The notes: generated by a model not told the origin, from the sequence alone. A DNA stretch of 64,000 nt from Corynebacterium sp. ACRPO (GCF_022347205.1 NZ_JAKRNE010000006.1:62001-126000), one strand, 5' to 3'. Numbered from the stretch's first letter, positions 18,051 to 29,921 are shown. Numbers and translations are program-made.

Positions 18051-18866
18051 ATGAAATCTCTGCAGCTGAAAGTACTCTCCGTGGTGGCTTCCGCGCTGAC
18101 CGTGCTGGGTGCGGTGGCCGCGCCGCAGGCCACCGCCGCGGAGCGCAACCTAGTGGCCTTCGGCGATTCCGTCTTGGCGGATCCAGACGCCGGCTCCTAC
18201 TTCGCCCACCGCTACGATCCCTCTAAAGGTGTGGGCGTAGATTGCCCGACCTCCAATAACTACGCCAAGCGCGCCGGCGCCAAGCTGCGCCTTCCGGTGC
18301 GGGACTTCTCCTGCTCCGGTGCCGTGTCCATGTCTCGCGGCCCGCAGGTTTCCCAGCAGGTGGATGCGGCCATCCGCAGCGGTGCGCTGACTCCGGCTAC
18401 CAACCGCGTGGTTATTACTACCGGTTTCAATGACACCTATAACCACCGCGAGCTCAACCTGCCGCAGATTCGCAAGCAGTTTGCGGACCGCACCGCGCCT
18501 CAGATTGAGCGCATCAAGCGCGCGGCCCCGAACGCCCGCGTCCAGATCGTTGGCTACCCCACCATCGGTTCTGGCCCGTACTACTGCCTCTTCCACTTCG
18601 GTCCGCGCCCGGCCGATTCCACCTTCCTGCCGCCAATCCAGGACTTTGAGAATAAGGCGCAGTGGATGCAAGTGGACCTGGCGGCGCGCACCGGCGTGCA
18701 GTTCCTAGACCTGAAGCCCTCTACCCGCAATAACGGCATGTGTGCCGATGCAAACCAGCGCATGTGGGCTGGTCTGGTGGACTTTACTGGTGGTGACGGC
18801 AACCTTCCCATCCATATGAACCAGCGCGGCCACGAGCATACGGCCAACGTCATTGCCCGCTCTTAA
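18051..18866 (+). CDS. Secreted SGNH/GDSL-type esterase
   Basis: A 271-residue exported hydrolase. The signal peptide covers about residues 1-29 (basic start, hydrophobic core, PQATAAE cleavage region). SGNH blocks are visible: block I FGDSVLADP with the nucleophile Ser, block III GFNDTYN, and a C-terminal HMNQRGHEH carrying the likely catalytic His. Six cysteines suggest disulfides outside the membrane. The start at 18051 has AAAGGA 8 bases upstream; the frame also reaches 18030. It probably releases fatty acids from host or envelope lipids, consistent with the divergent acyl-CoA synthetase gene. Confidence 0.88.
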   Translation: MKSLQLKVLSVVASALTVLGAVAAPQATAAERNLVAFGDSVLADPDAGSYFAHRYDPSKGVGVDCPTSNNYAKRAGAKLRLPVRDFSCSGAVSMSRGPQVSQQVDAAIRSGALTPATNRVVITTGFNDTYNHRELNLPQIRKQFADRTAPQIERIKRAAPNARVQIVGYPTIGSGPYYCLFHFGPRPADSTFLPPIQDFENKAQWMQVDLAARTGVQFLDLKPSTRNNGMCADANQRMWAGLVDFTGGDGNLPIHMNQRGHEHTANVIARS

Positions 18867-18918
18867 AACGAGTTTTCAATAATGCGCCGGTTTTGAAAAT
18901 ATCGGTACGCTCGGGCGC

Positions 18919-20004
18919 ATGACTGTAAAAGCTGTTATTGCCCGTTCCAAGGGCGCGGAAGTCGAAACCGTCAACATTGTCGTTCCTGATCCCGGCCCTA
19001 ACGACGTCATCGTGCGCGTCCAGGCCTGCGGTGTGTGCCACACCGACCTTGCTTACCGCGATGGCGATATTGAAGACGCCTTCCCCTTCCTGCTCGGCCA
19101 CGAGGCCGCAGGCGTGGTGGAAACCGTAGGTTCTGCGGTTACCCACGTGGAGGAAGGCGACTTCGTCATTTTGAACTGGCGCGCCGTGTGCGGCGAGTGC
19201 CGCGCCTGCAAGAAGGGCGAGCCAAAGTACTGCTTCAATACCCACAACGCCTCCAAGAAGATGACCCTCGAGGACGGCACCGAGCTCACCCCTGCACTGG
19301 GCATCGGTTCCTTCGCTGAGAAGACCCTGGTCCACGAGGGCCAGTGCACCAAGGTGGAAGACACCGACCCAGCCGCTGCCGGCCTACTGGGCTGCGGCAT
19401 CATGGCGGGCCTCGGCGCGGCCGTGAATACCGGCGATATCCAGCTCGGCGAGTCCGTTGCCGTCTTTGGTTGCGGCGGCGTTGGCATGGCTGCCATTGCG
19501 GGCGCCAAGCTGGCGAGCGCGGCAAAGATCATTGCCGTGGACATTGACGAGTCCAAGCTGGAGACCGCCCGCGAGTTCGGCGCGACCGACACCATCTGCT
19601 CCAAGGACCTTTCGGAGCAGGAGGTTATTGACGCCGTCCGCGAGCTCACCGGCGGCTTCGGCACCGATGTCTCCATCGACGCCGTGGGCATCCAGCCCAC
19701 CTGGCGCCAGGCCTTCTACTCTCGCGACCACGCCGGCCGCATGGTCATGGTGGGCGTGCCGAACCTCACCGACCACGTGGACATTCCGGCCATCGACCTC
19801 TACGGCCGCGGCGGTTCCATCAAGCCTGCGTGGTACGGCGATTGCCTCCCAGAGCGCGATTTCCCCGCTTACGTAGCGCTGTCCAAGGCCGGCAACTTCC
19901 CGCTGGACAAGTTCGTCACCGAGCGCATTGCGCTTGACGACGTCGAGCAGGCCTTCGCCACCATGAAGTCCGGCAAGGTTCTGCGTTCTGTGGTGGAGTT
20001 CTAA
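18919..20004 (+). CDS. mscR: S-(hydroxymethyl)mycothiol dehydrogenase
   Basis: Zinc-dependent, NAD-linked class III-type alcohol dehydrogenase of 361 residues that oxidises the formaldehyde-mycothiol adduct. Catalytic zinc ligands are in CGVCHTD and GHEAAG, the structural zinc cysteines in [15 protein letters not shown], and the Rossmann motif GCGGVG near residue 190. Its stop codon overlaps the start of the metallo-hydrolase gene as TAATG. With mshA in the same window, the mycothiol-dependent assignment is well supported; a general alcohol dehydrogenase remains possible. Confidence 0.88.
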   Translation: MTVKAVIARSKGAEVETVNIVVPDPGPNDVIVRVQACGVCHTDLAYRDGDIEDAFPFLLGHEAAGVVETVGSAVTHVEEGDFVILNWRAVCGECRACKKGEPKYCFNTHNASKKMTLEDGTELTPALGIGSFAEKTLVHEGQCTKVEDTDPAAAGLLGCGIMAGLGAAVNTGDIQLGESVAVFGCGGVGMAAIAGAKLASAAKIIAVDIDESKLETAREFGATDTICSKDLSEQEVIDAVRELTGGFGTDVSIDAVGIQPTWRQAFYSRDHAGRMVMVGVPNLTDHVDIPAIDLYGRGGSIKPAWYGDCLPERDFPAYVALSKAGNFPLDKFVTERIALDDVEQAFATMKSGKVLRSVVEF

Positions 20005-20618
20005 TGCGTATCGATAGCACGGTTACTTCTGGCAAGTTCCGCCTTGATGGCGGCGAATGGGATGTGGACAATAACGTCTACGTCGTGGGCGATGACTCCA
20101 GCGTGTACGTGGTGGATCCCTCCCACGATCTGGATGCGGTAGCAGAGCTCGTGGGCGACCGCCGCGTGGAAGGCATCCTGCTCACCCACGCGCACAATGA
20201 TCACTGCGAGCTCGCCCCCGAGGCCGCCAAGCGCTTCGATACCGAGGTCTACCTGCACCCGGACGATGACATGCTGTGGCAGGAGTCCAATGGTGATGCT
20301 CCGTACACGCCATTGGCGGACCGCGGCCAATTCGATATTGGCGGCGAGAAGATTACGGTCTACCACACCCCGGGCCACTCCCCGGGCTGCGTGGTGCTGC
20401 ACGTGGGCGAGACGCTGCTGTCGGGCGATACGCTCTTCAACGGTGGCCCTGGTGCCACCGGCCGCAAGTACTCCGACTTCGATGTGATCATCGAGTCGCT
20501 GAAGAACGTCGTCTTCACCCTGCCCGAGGACACCAAGGTCCTGCCAGGGCATGGCGACGCCACCACGGTGGGCGCGGAGGCCGCGCGCATCGACGAATAC
20601 ATCGAGCGCGGCTACTAG
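20004..20618 (+). CDS. MBL-fold metallo-hydrolase coupled to mscR
   Basis: Glyoxalase-II-like metallo-beta-lactamase-fold hydrolase, 204 residues. Metal ligands are in THAHNDHCE (HxHxDH), HTPGHSPG, the Asp in SGDTLF and the final His in PGHGDATT. Tight coupling to the formaldehyde dehydrogenase indicates that it hydrolyses the S-formylmycothiol (or a related thioester) made by that enzyme; this is inference from the operon. The Rv2259-Rv2260 pair has the same order. Confidence 0.87.
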   Translation: MRIDSTVTSGKFRLDGGEWDVDNNVYVVGDDSSVYVVDPSHDLDAVAELVGDRRVEGILLTHAHNDHCELAPEAAKRFDTEVYLHPDDDMLWQESNGDAPYTPLADRGQFDIGGEKITVYHTPGHSPGCVVLHVGETLLSGDTLFNGGPGATGRKYSDFDVIIESLKNVVFTLPEDTKVLPGHGDATTVGAEAARIDEYIERGY

Positions 20619-20621
20619 CCT

Positions 20622-21470
20622 CTAGTACGCCCGCAGGTACTCGCCGTAGCCGGACTTGAGTAACGGCTCGGCGAGTTTTTCTAACTGGGCGCGGTCGATG
20701 AAGCCGGCGTCGAAGGCGGCCACTTCTGGTGAGCCGATAACGATGCCGGTGCGTTTTTGCATCACCTCGACGTAAGCGGAGGCCTCGCTCATCGAGTCCA
20801 CCGTTCCCGTATCGAGCCACACGCTGCCGCGGTGCAGGCGCTGGACATTCAGCTCGCCGCGGCGCAGGTACTCCTCGTTTACCGCCGTGATTTCCAGTTC
20901 ACCGCGGCCGCTGGGCTCGATGCCCTTGGCTATCTCCACCACGGAGTTGTCATAAAAGTACAAGCCCACCACCGCGTGGTTCGACCGCGGCACTTCCGGC
21001 TTTTCCTCGATGCTCAGCGCATGGCCTGCGGCGTCGAATTCCACGACACCATAGCGCTGCGGATCCGAGACCTCGTAGGCGAAGATGATGCCGCCCTCCG
21101 GATCTTGGCAGTGGGCGAGCTCGCCGCCGAAGCCGTGGAAGATATTATCGCCGAGTACCAGCGCGACGCTGTCGTCTCCAATAAACTCCTCGCCAATCAA
21201 AAAGGCCTGCGCAAGGCCCTCCGGCCGCGGTTGGACCGCGTAATCGATCATGAGTCCGAGCTGCGATCCATCGCCAAAGAGGCGCTGGAAGGCCCCCGCA
21301 TCCTCCGGGGTGGTAATGATGAGGATTTCCCGAATACCCGCCTGAATGAGCGTGGTTAGAGGGTAATAAATCATCGGCTTGTCATAAATGGGCATGAGCT
21401 GCTTCGAGATGCCCTTGGTAATCGGGTAGAGCCGCGTGCCGGAACCGCCGGCCAGGATGATGCCTTTCAT
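20622..21470 (-). CDS. rmlA: Glucose-1-phosphate thymidylyltransferase
   Basis: First enzyme of dTDP-L-rhamnose synthesis (dTTP + glucose-1-phosphate to dTDP-glucose). It has 282 residues with the nucleotidyltransferase signature [11 protein letters not shown] at residue 6 onward, [15 protein letters not shown] and the metal aspartate in [10 protein letters not shown]. It is the last gene of rmlB-rmlCD-rmlA; its ATG directly abuts the rmlCD stop. Rhamnose links arabinogalactan to peptidoglycan in this group. Confidence 0.96.
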   Translation of the reverse strand: MKGIILAGGSGTRLYPITKGISKQLMPIYDKPMIYYPLTTLIQAGIREILIITTPEDAGAFQRLFGDGSQLGLMIDYAVQPRPEGLAQAFLIGEEFIGDDSVALVLGDNIFHGFGGELAHCQDPEGGIIFAYEVSDPQRYGVVEFDAAGHALSIEEKPEVPRSNHAVVGLYFYDNSVVEIAKGIEPSGRGELEITAVNEEYLRRGELNVQRLHRGSVWLDTGTVDSMSEASAYVEVMQKRTGIVIGSPEVAAFDAGFIDRAQLEKLAEPLLKSGYGEYLRAY

Positions 21471-22826
21471 TTAATCCTCCGGGTACAGCGCCAAGTACAG
21501 GGCCAGGGCCGCGCGCCAGTTCTGCGGCTTGAAGCCGGTAGCCTCGATTTTATCTAGCGCAAGCGTCGACTCCTTGGGGCGCGGCGCCTCGGGGCCCGCG
21601 ATCTCGCGGTACTGCTCGGTGCTTACCGGAGTGACCTCGGCCGGGTCGTGGCCGAGACCGATGAACACGGCCATGGCAATCTCATCGCGGCCCACGGTAT
21701 CGCCTGAGTTGGAGAGGTTATACACGCCGTAGTCCGCACCGGAGTTGAGCAGGTGCACGATGCCTTTGGCTAGGTCCTCGGCAAACGTGGGTCGCCCGCG
21801 CTGGTCGTGGATGACCTTCGGTTCCACTCCCTTTGCGGCCAGCCGGCGCATGGTGGACATGAAGTTCTCGCCATCGCCAAAGACCCAGGAAGTACGGATG
21901 ACGTAGTGCTGCGGCGCGGTCTGCGCGGCGGTATCGCCCGCGGCTTTCGACGCCCCGTACGCACTCAGCGGCGACGGCAGTTCCTCCTCAGTGTGGACCT
22001 CGTTGGTGCCGTCGAAGATGTAGTCGCTCGAGACATGCACCAGCGTGAGTTGGTTCTCCGCGGCGATGCGCGCCAGCCGTGCAGGCGCTTCCGCATTGAC
22101 GGCCCAGGCGGCGGCGCGGTCGTTTTCGGCACCGTTGACGTCGTTATACGCCGCGCAATTGATGATGGCGGAGTGCTGCTTCCAATTCCGTTCTGGTGGG
22201 TCGGTGATGTCGAAGTCGGCGTGGGTGCAAAACTCGGCGTCGGCAAGCAGGCGTTTAAGTGCCCGCCCCAACTGTCCATTCGCACCCGTGACAAGAATGC
22301 GCCGGGCGGGCATCGGGCTCACGTCTGTGAGAGCGGGGTGCTGCTTGTCTTTCTCTGAAATCTCGGTGGGATCCAGCGGCCAGTCGACGATGTTGAGGTT
22401 CACCGCGGCGTAGCGAGCTTCGGCCGACCAGTGCTCATTCACCATGTAGCAGTAGGAGGTTTCCTCCAGCGCTTGAAAGCCATTGGCGACGCCCCGCGGG
22501 ACAAACACCGCAGTCTCCGGCCCTACCTCGTGGGTGACGACCTTGCCAAAGCTTTCCGAACCCTCGCGCAAGTCGCACCATGCACCGAAGATCTTGCCCT
22601 GCGCCACCGAGACGAGCTTGTCCCACGGCTCGGCGTGCAGGCCGCGCGTAGCACCGGCGTGGTTGAAAGAGATATTGTTCTGCACCGGCTGGAAGCTCGC
22701 GAGCTCGGGCGCGAGTCCGGTGAATTTCTCGCGTTGCCAATTCTCCTTGAACCAGCCGCGGTTATCGCCGTGCACGTCGAGGTCGATGATGAGCAGCCCC
22801 GGGATGGCGGTTTCGGTAATACGCAT
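21471..22826 (-). CDS. rmlCD: Fused dTDP-4-dehydrorhamnose 3,5-epimerase / reductase
   Basis: A 451-residue bifunctional protein, a fusion characteristic of corynebacteria. Residues about 1-185 are RmlC (cupin; DVHGDNRGWFKENW, RGLHAEPWDK with the catalytic His, YCYMVNEHWS). A short linker follows, and residues about 193-451 are RmlD (SDR: RILVTGANGQLG, HVSSDYIFDG, the Tyr in SAYGASKAAG). The two domains carry out the last two steps to dTDP-L-rhamnose. The start at 22826 (MRITETAIPG) is preferred over a longer in-frame start at 22883. One 13-base GCTTGCCGACGCC motif lies in this gene (22236-22248, sense). Confidence 0.95.
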   Translation of the reverse strand: MRITETAIPGLLIIDLDVHGDNRGWFKENWQREKFTGLAPELASFQPVQNNISFNHAGATRGLHAEPWDKLVSVAQGKIFGAWCDLREGSESFGKVVTHEVGPETAVFVPRGVANGFQALEETSYCYMVNEHWSAEARYAAVNLNIVDWPLDPTEISEKDKQHPALTDVSPMPARRILVTGANGQLGRALKRLLADAEFCTHADFDITDPPERNWKQHSAIINCAAYNDVNGAENDRAAAWAVNAEAPARLARIAAENQLTLVHVSSDYIFDGTNEVHTEEELPSPLSAYGASKAAGDTAAQTAPQHYVIRTSWVFGDGENFMSTMRRLAAKGVEPKVIHDQRGRPTFAEDLAKGIVHLLNSGADYGVYNLSNSGDTVGRDEIAMAVFIGLGHDPAEVTPVSTEQYREIAGPEAPRPKESTLALDKIEATGFKPQNWRAALALYLALYPED

Positions 22827-22828
22827 AT

Positions 22829-25367
<2,539 letters not shown>

Positions 25368-25508
25368 GATCCCTCCCTTCCAATTCGTTTACATGTTCTA
25401 TTTTACCCAGATAAAACACCCCGTCAACAGGAAAGAAGGGTTTGGTCAATAGATTAGACATTCCCCAAACAAACGCAGACTAAACTCCGCGAAACGGGGC
25501 CAAAACCA

Positions 25509-26834
25509 CTAACTCGGGAAGGGAGGAAGGGCCTTCTGGTTAAGCCAGGTGTCTACGGTGGCGTCGAAAAGCGCGGCGTCAGGAGCGGCGGCGCGGAAGG
25601 AATCCAGCAGCATGGAAGGCTCTACCACCGAATGCTGGTGCTCGGTGAGGTAGCTGCGGAGGGTGGTAAAGAAGGCGTCGCCAAGCAGGCGGTGAATGGC
25701 ATGCACGGTCAAGGCTCCGCGCTTATACACGCGGTCATCGAACATATCGCGCGCACCCGGATCAGAAACGGTGAGGTTCTGCGCCTTGCGTCCCAGGACG
25801 TTGTAGTGGGAACGTGCCGCCTCGCGCGCGGTGGTCTCGCCCTTGTGCTCGCCCCATAGCCACTCGCTGTAGCAGGCAAAACCCTCGTTGAGCCAGATAT
25901 CCTTCCACTCGCTCAGGCCCACGGAATTGCCGAACCACTGGTGCGAAAGCTCATGCGCAATAAGGCGCTCGAAGGCGTGGTCGCCCTTAATATGATTAGA
26001 GCCAAAGATGGACAGGCCCTGCGCCTCCAGCGGTATTTCCAGCTCATCTTCCGTGATGACCACCTGGTAATCCGTAAACGGGTAAGGGCCGTAAATGGAG
26101 GAGAAGAAGTCCACCATTTCCTGCTGCTGGGCAAACTCATCGAGCACGCGCTCGCGCAGCGCGGCCGGCGCCCAGGCGCGCGTGGAAGGCCCTAAATCAA
26201 AATTAGAGAACTCGCCTACCTGGACTGTCGCCAGGTAGGTGGCCATGGGCTCGCGGGTGCGGTAGTGCCACCGCGTGGTGGAGCCGCCCGCCCGGCGGGA
26301 GACGAGGTCACCATTGGATACCACGATGAAGGGATCATCGGCCGTAATGATGATGTCATAGTGCGCCTTTTCAGACGGCGTATCGTCACAAGGCAACCAA
26401 CTCGGCGCGCCGTTGGGCTGGCTGGCCACCAGCGAGCCGGATTCGGTTTCTTCCCAGCCAATCTCGCCCCAGGTGGTGCGGATCGGCCGCGGGCTGCCGC
26501 CATAGCGAATAATCAGCTCAAATTCCGTACCAGCGGCAATCTCCTCAGCAAAACGCAGGCGCAGCTTGCCGGAAGACTGACGGAACTTAGCCACCCGCGG
26601 CGCACCCTTTGCGGTCACGCGCCGAGCCACCATCGCCCCGCCTAGGTCTAGGGTCAGCGACGTTAAATCCTCGTCGGCCCGGATGGCCAAAGTAGCCTCG
26701 CCTTGAAGTAGGTTGGGCTCCACGCGGTAGGTCAGATCCAGCGTGTAGTGGGAAACCTCGAAACCGAGGTTAAAATCCACGCCGGTATAAGGATCAGTGT
26801 GGGCACGCGAAAGGGCGGTAGGAAGCAACTTCAT
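25509..26834 (-). CDS. M1 family metallopeptidase (short aminopeptidase)
   Basis: Zinc aminopeptidase-like protein of 441 residues, about half the size of PepN and lacking its C-terminal domain. HELSH is at residues 294-298 with the third ligand Glu317 in WLNEGFACY, and the catalytic Tyr is probably in VYKRGAL. The N-terminal beta domain covers about residues 1-190. No signal peptide is seen, so it is likely cytosolic peptide turnover. It is transcribed toward the HNH gene and is separate from the mycolyltransferase genes behind it. Confidence 0.9.
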   Translation of the reverse strand: MKLLPTALSRAHTDPYTGVDFNLGFEVSHYTLDLTYRVEPNLLQGEATLAIRADEDLTSLTLDLGGAMVARRVTAKGAPRVAKFRQSSGKLRLRFAEEIAAGTEFELIIRYGGSPRPIRTTWGEIGWEETESGSLVASQPNGAPSWLPCDDTPSEKAHYDIIITADDPFIVVSNGDLVSRRAGGSTTRWHYRTREPMATYLATVQVGEFSNFDLGPSTRAWAPAALRERVLDEFAQQQEMVDFFSSIYGPYPFTDYQVVITEDELEIPLEAQGLSIFGSNHIKGDHAFERLIAHELSHQWFGNSVGLSEWKDIWLNEGFACYSEWLWGEHKGETTAREAARSHYNVLGRKAQNLTVSDPGARDMFDDRVYKRGALTVHAIHRLLGDAFFTTLRSYLTEHQHSVVEPSMLLDSFRAAAPDAALFDATVDTWLNQKALPPFPS

Positions 26835-26879
26835 AATGCTGCAAGCCTACCGCCCTTTTAGTCGCGGAAAGAAACGAGC

Positions 26880-27959
26880 TTATTTATTGAAAGCGCGCTC
26901 GAAGACCGGCCAAGAATCCTTGAGGTCCGCAATCCAGTGCGGCCAGGAGTGGGTGCCGGTATTGCGGAAGTTGTAGGTCGCTGGGATGCCAGCCTGGTCC
27001 AGCTTGGCCTTAAAGTTGTGGGTGCAGTAGTTCACGCCAGCCTCGATGGCGCCGCCTTCCACCTGCAGCTGAGCGGAGCCCAAAGCAGCGGTAGCAGGGT
27101 TGTAGCCCTTAGCCACGTTATAGGAGAAGGTATCTTCCTTGCCTGCCAGCCCAGAACCGGAAGAGATGTACAGCTCCGTGCCGCGCAGCTTCTCGTGGTT
27201 CATCATCGCGTCGTTGTAGCGGTTGGTGGGGGAGCCGAACGGGCCCCACATCTGCTCCGTGGTCGCACCGCCGCGGTTGACGGTGAGCTCAACGGCCTTG
27301 TGCTCTACCGGGTAAGCGGTGGCCGCGCAGCCGGCGTAGGAACCCACGGCGTCGTAGAAGCCCTGGTTGTGCTCTGCCAGTAGCAGGGAGGAGGTGGCGG
27401 ACATGGACATGCCCGCGATGGCACGGTGGTTATCGGCCTTGATATGGCCCTCGATGGCGCCCGGCAGTTCCTTGGTGAGGAAGGTCTCCCACTTCTGCGG
27501 CCCCTTGAGGTACTTGGAGTTCGGCTCGGAGACCCAGTCGGTGTAGTAGGAGAAAGCACCGGCCTGTGGGACGACCACGTTGACGTTCTTGGAGTGGTAG
27601 AAATCAACGGCGTCAGAAAGCTTCAGCCAGTCCATGTCCTGCTCCGCGCCACCTGCGCCATTGAGCAGGTAGATGGTCGGGCGGTTCTCATCCGTTGCGC
27701 GAATGACGGCCAGCGGAATCTTGCGGCCGTTCATGGCTGGGGAGGTGGCCTGCAGCTTTTCGACGCGCGGATCGTCCTTGTACTTCTGGTACCAGGTCTG
27801 CTGCTCCAGCTCTGGGGTGACCTCCAGCGGGGCCAGGGTGGACTGGGCGGCGTTGCCCGCTACCTGCTGCGGGGTGAGCTGTGCGGCCCCCGCCATCGGG
27901 GCGCAGGCCAAGCCTGCGCACACGGCGGTGGCGGCCAGGATGGAGCTAAGGCGCTTCAT
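26880..27959 (-). CDS. Secreted trehalose corynomycolyltransferase (antigen 85 family)
   Basis: Transfers corynomycolic acid between trehalose mycolates, arabinogalactan or small proteins in the envelope. The 359 residues begin with a signal peptide (cleavage near MAGAAQL, about residue 26) and form an alpha/beta-hydrolase fold. The nucleophile is in GMSMSATSS, the catalytic His in GTHSWPHW, and the conserved tryptophan and glycine region in LLNGAGG and FSYYTDW. It shares most of its core with the upstream paralogue 28011-29387, so the pair is a tandem duplication. The acceptor cannot be predicted. Confidence 0.92.
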   Translation of the reverse strand: MKRLSSILAATAVCAGLACAPMAGAAQLTPQQVAGNAAQSTLAPLEVTPELEQQTWYQKYKDDPRVEKLQATSPAMNGRKIPLAVIRATDENRPTIYLLNGAGGAEQDMDWLKLSDAVDFYHSKNVNVVVPQAGAFSYYTDWVSEPNSKYLKGPQKWETFLTKELPGAIEGHIKADNHRAIAGMSMSATSSLLLAEHNQGFYDAVGSYAGCAATAYPVEHKAVELTVNRGGATTEQMWGPFGSPTNRYNDAMMNHEKLRGTELYISSGSGLAGKEDTFSYNVAKGYNPATAALGSAQLQVEGGAIEAGVNYCTHNFKAKLDQAGIPATYNFRNTGTHSWPHWIADLKDSWPVFERAFNK

Positions 27960-28010
27960 AGTGCTTCTTTCCTGTAGTTTATGAACTCGCTGATTATACT
28001 GCTGCGTTGC

Positions 28011-29387
28011 TTATTCCGCAGTACCGGCGGTCTCTGGGGCGTCAGCGGTCAGATCTTCGACGTAGTCCTTATCCGGGGACTGGTCAGCGGCGCTCGGGGC
28101 GTCCTTAACCTGCGCATCTTCCTCGGCCTGCGGTGCCTCGATAGAAAGCTCGTTGGGCTTTACCTCCGGCTCGGCCGGTGCCTCTGCAGCATCCTTGGCA
28201 AAGCCGCGCTCGAAGGTCTTCCACGAGGAGAAAATGTCATCGCGCCAGCCCGGCCAGGAGTGGGTGCCGGTATTGCGGAAGTTCCAGTCCGCGTCCATGC
28301 CCTGGGAGTCCATCTTGGCCTTGAGGTCATGGGTGCAGGAGTTCATCGCGGCCTCGATGACGCCGCCTTCAACGATGAGGGTGGAAGACCCCGGAACACC
28401 CCAGTCATTGGCGCCGCCCAGGCCGGAGTTGACCGAGACATAGGTCTCGGACTTGCCCAGGTTATTCGGGTTAGCGTTCACCAGGGCATCGTTGTACACG
28501 TTGTACTCGCTGCCCATAGCGCCCCACATCTGATCGGCCGAGCCACCGCCGCGGTTGACGGTCAGCTGGGTGTACAGGCGTGGCAGCGGGCGAGAGGTGG
28601 CAGCGCAGCCGGAGAAGGAGCCCACGGCGTTGTAGAAGCCCGGGTTGTGCTCTGCCAGCAGCAGGGAAGAGGTAGCGGACATGGACATGCCGGCGATGCC
28701 GCGCTTGCCATTGCCGCCGATGTGCTCTTCCAGTTTGCCCGGTAGCTCCTTGGTGAGGAAGGTTTCCCACTTCTGCGGGCCCTTGAGGTAGCCGCTATTC
28801 GGGGAAGATACCCAGTCGGTGTAATAGGAGAAGGCGCCGGCCTGCGGGATCACCACGTTGACGTCCTTGGACGTGTAGAAGTCCACCATGTCCTGCACGC
28901 CCTTGGTCTCAGGGTCGATGTCATGGTTGGCGGTGGCGGTCAGCCAGTCCATGCCCTGCTCAGCGCCGCCCGCGCCATTGAGCAGGTACAGGGTGGGGCG
29001 CTTCTTATCAAAGTTGCCGTCCGGGGTGATGACCGCAAGCGGAACCTCGCGGCCGTCCATGGCGGCGGAGGTGGCGGTCAGGGCCTTTACGTGGTTGCCG
29101 TAGTGCTTGCCAGCCTTGCTCTTATGGCCAAAGGCATAGCCCTTCCACTTGTCCTTGTCCTTCAGCTTGGCAATATCCACCACGCGGTTTTCACCTTTGG
29201 TGGTGATGGCGTAGTTGATGTTTTCCGCATCCGCTGAGTCGGTGAGGTTAACCTCGCGGATGGTGGACGGGGTGGCGTCACCCTGGAGCTCGGCCGGCTC
29301 AACGGCGGAGGCGAGAGGGGCGGAGAGGACTCCTGCCGCGATGGCGATGCCTGCGACGCTGGAGCCGATAGAGCGCAAAGTATGCAT
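28011..29387 (-). CDS. Secreted mycolyltransferase with acidic C-terminal extension
   Basis: Paralogue of the next gene, 458 residues. The signal peptide ends near ASAVEPAE (about residue 30). The core has LLNGAGGAEQGMDW, the nucleophile in GMSMSATSS and the His in GTHSWPGW. Compared with the neighbour it has a longer N-terminal region and about 60 extra C-terminal residues rich in Glu, Ala, Asp and Pro (APAEPEVKPNE, then DAPSAADQSPDKD), probably disordered. It is divergent from a 36-residue peptide gene that may itself be a mycolylated envelope protein. Co-transcription with 26880-27959 is possible (51-base gap). Confidence 0.92.
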   Translation of the reverse strand: MHTLRSIGSSVAGIAIAAGVLSAPLASAVEPAELQGDATPSTIREVNLTDSADAENINYAITTKGENRVVDIAKLKDKDKWKGYAFGHKSKAGKHYGNHVKALTATSAAMDGREVPLAVITPDGNFDKKRPTLYLLNGAGGAEQGMDWLTATANHDIDPETKGVQDMVDFYTSKDVNVVIPQAGAFSYYTDWVSSPNSGYLKGPQKWETFLTKELPGKLEEHIGGNGKRGIAGMSMSATSSLLLAEHNPGFYNAVGSFSGCAATSRPLPRLYTQLTVNRGGGSADQMWGAMGSEYNVYNDALVNANPNNLGKSETYVSVNSGLGGANDWGVPGSSTLIVEGGVIEAAMNSCTHDLKAKMDSQGMDADWNFRNTGTHSWPGWRDDIFSSWKTFERGFAKDAAEAPAEPEVKPNELSIEAPQAEEDAQVKDAPSAADQSPDKDYVEDLTADAPETAGTAE

Positions 29388-29556
29388 ATTTTTAGCTTCC
29401 TCGAGTTAAGAGAATCTTCTCAGTAGGTATCGTTCCGCATAGCGGGAGTGTTAGCAAGACTCTATGCCTTAATAGCCCTTTTAATGTAGCAAAACCTGTG
29501 ACGTATGTGGTTTATGTGTCATAATTCTGAACACGGCGCGTATGTAACGGTGGCGC

Positions 29557-29562
29557 TACAAT
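29557..29562 (+). promoter_or_regulatory. Candidate -10 box (TACAAT) for the 36-residue peptide gene
   Basis: TACAAT matches the corynebacterial TAnAnT pattern and lies 90 bases before the ATG at 29653. No clear -35 box is seen, which is normal in this genus. Confidence 0.35.
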
Positions 29563-29652
29563 CTCCGCTAGTACTAAACGTGTGAATAATGCGGTCCCCA
29601 TCCGCGGGCCCATCCCTCGCTCTAGGCAAGTAAAAACACAGAAAGAAGAATA

Positions 29653-29763
29653 ATGAACGTTTTCGATTCCATCCTCGTAGCCATCAACGAAGTTCTGGGC
29701 CAGTTCCTGCACGCCGGCTCCTCCATGTCCTCCACCGCTGCACTGGCTCTCGGCCTGTTCTAA
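29653..29763 (+). CDS. Unannotated 36-residue hydrophobic peptide, PorA/PorH-like in character
   Basis: The frame encodes 36 residues, beginning [18 protein letters not shown] and ending LALGLF. The first half is an amphipathic helix, the middle is Ser-rich ([11 protein letters not shown]) and the C-terminus is hydrophobic with a terminal Phe. A purine-rich site (GAAAGAAG) precedes the ATG and a strong hairpin follows the stop. Corynebacterial channel proteins PorA (45 aa) and PorH (57 aa) are likewise tiny, lack signal peptides and are O-mycoloylated on serine. The adjacent mycolyltransferases make such a role plausible. This is inference from size, composition and place; no sequence identity to PorA/PorH is claimed. 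Confidence 0.6.
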   Translation: MNVFDSILVAINEVLGQFLHAGSSMSSTAALALGLF

Positions 29764-29778
29764 AACACCGAGCCCATA

Positions 29779-29833
29779 GCCCTGCGTGGGGGCGTCGCGC
29801 GCTTGCCGACGCCACCGTGCAGGGCCTTTGTGC
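29779..29833 (+). terminator. Large hairpin terminator after the peptide gene, containing the 13-base motif
   Basis: GCCCTGC (29779-29785) pairs with GCAGGGC (29819-29825), with an inner stem GGCGTCG (29791-29797) / CGACGCC (29807-29813) and a T-rich tail. The descending arm holds GCTTGCCGACGCC (29801-29813). Confidence 0.7.
29801..29813 (+). repeat. Dispersed 13-base motif GCTTGCCGACGCC (15 copies in the window)
   Basis: Exact copies: 7023, 29801, 37338 and 41978 on the + strand; 22236, 32361 and 43199 on the - strand (left coordinates). One-mismatch copies: 31343, 45243, 60064, 62114 and 63179 on +; 5314, 12595 and 47909 on -. Five copies (29801, 31343, 37338, 60064, 63179) are intergenic, each just after a gene end. 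The others are inside genes, where most encode Leu-Ala-Asp-Ala/Val/Gly. Fourteen of 15 lie on the sense strand; 7023 is antisense to the helicase gene. The function is unknown. Confidence 0.7.
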
Positions 29834-29921
29834 GTTTTACCCCCCGAAGCGTGGGGTACTCGGGCATAAGAGTGTGACCCAATGCGCGACATGGAGGGGA
29901 AAGTTACGTATCCTAAAGGGC

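Noticed and set aside
29500-29530. A GlxR-like site (TGTGACGTATGTGG) before the 36-residue peptide gene
   Set aside because: Only the left half matches; there is no TCACA partner at the right spacing.
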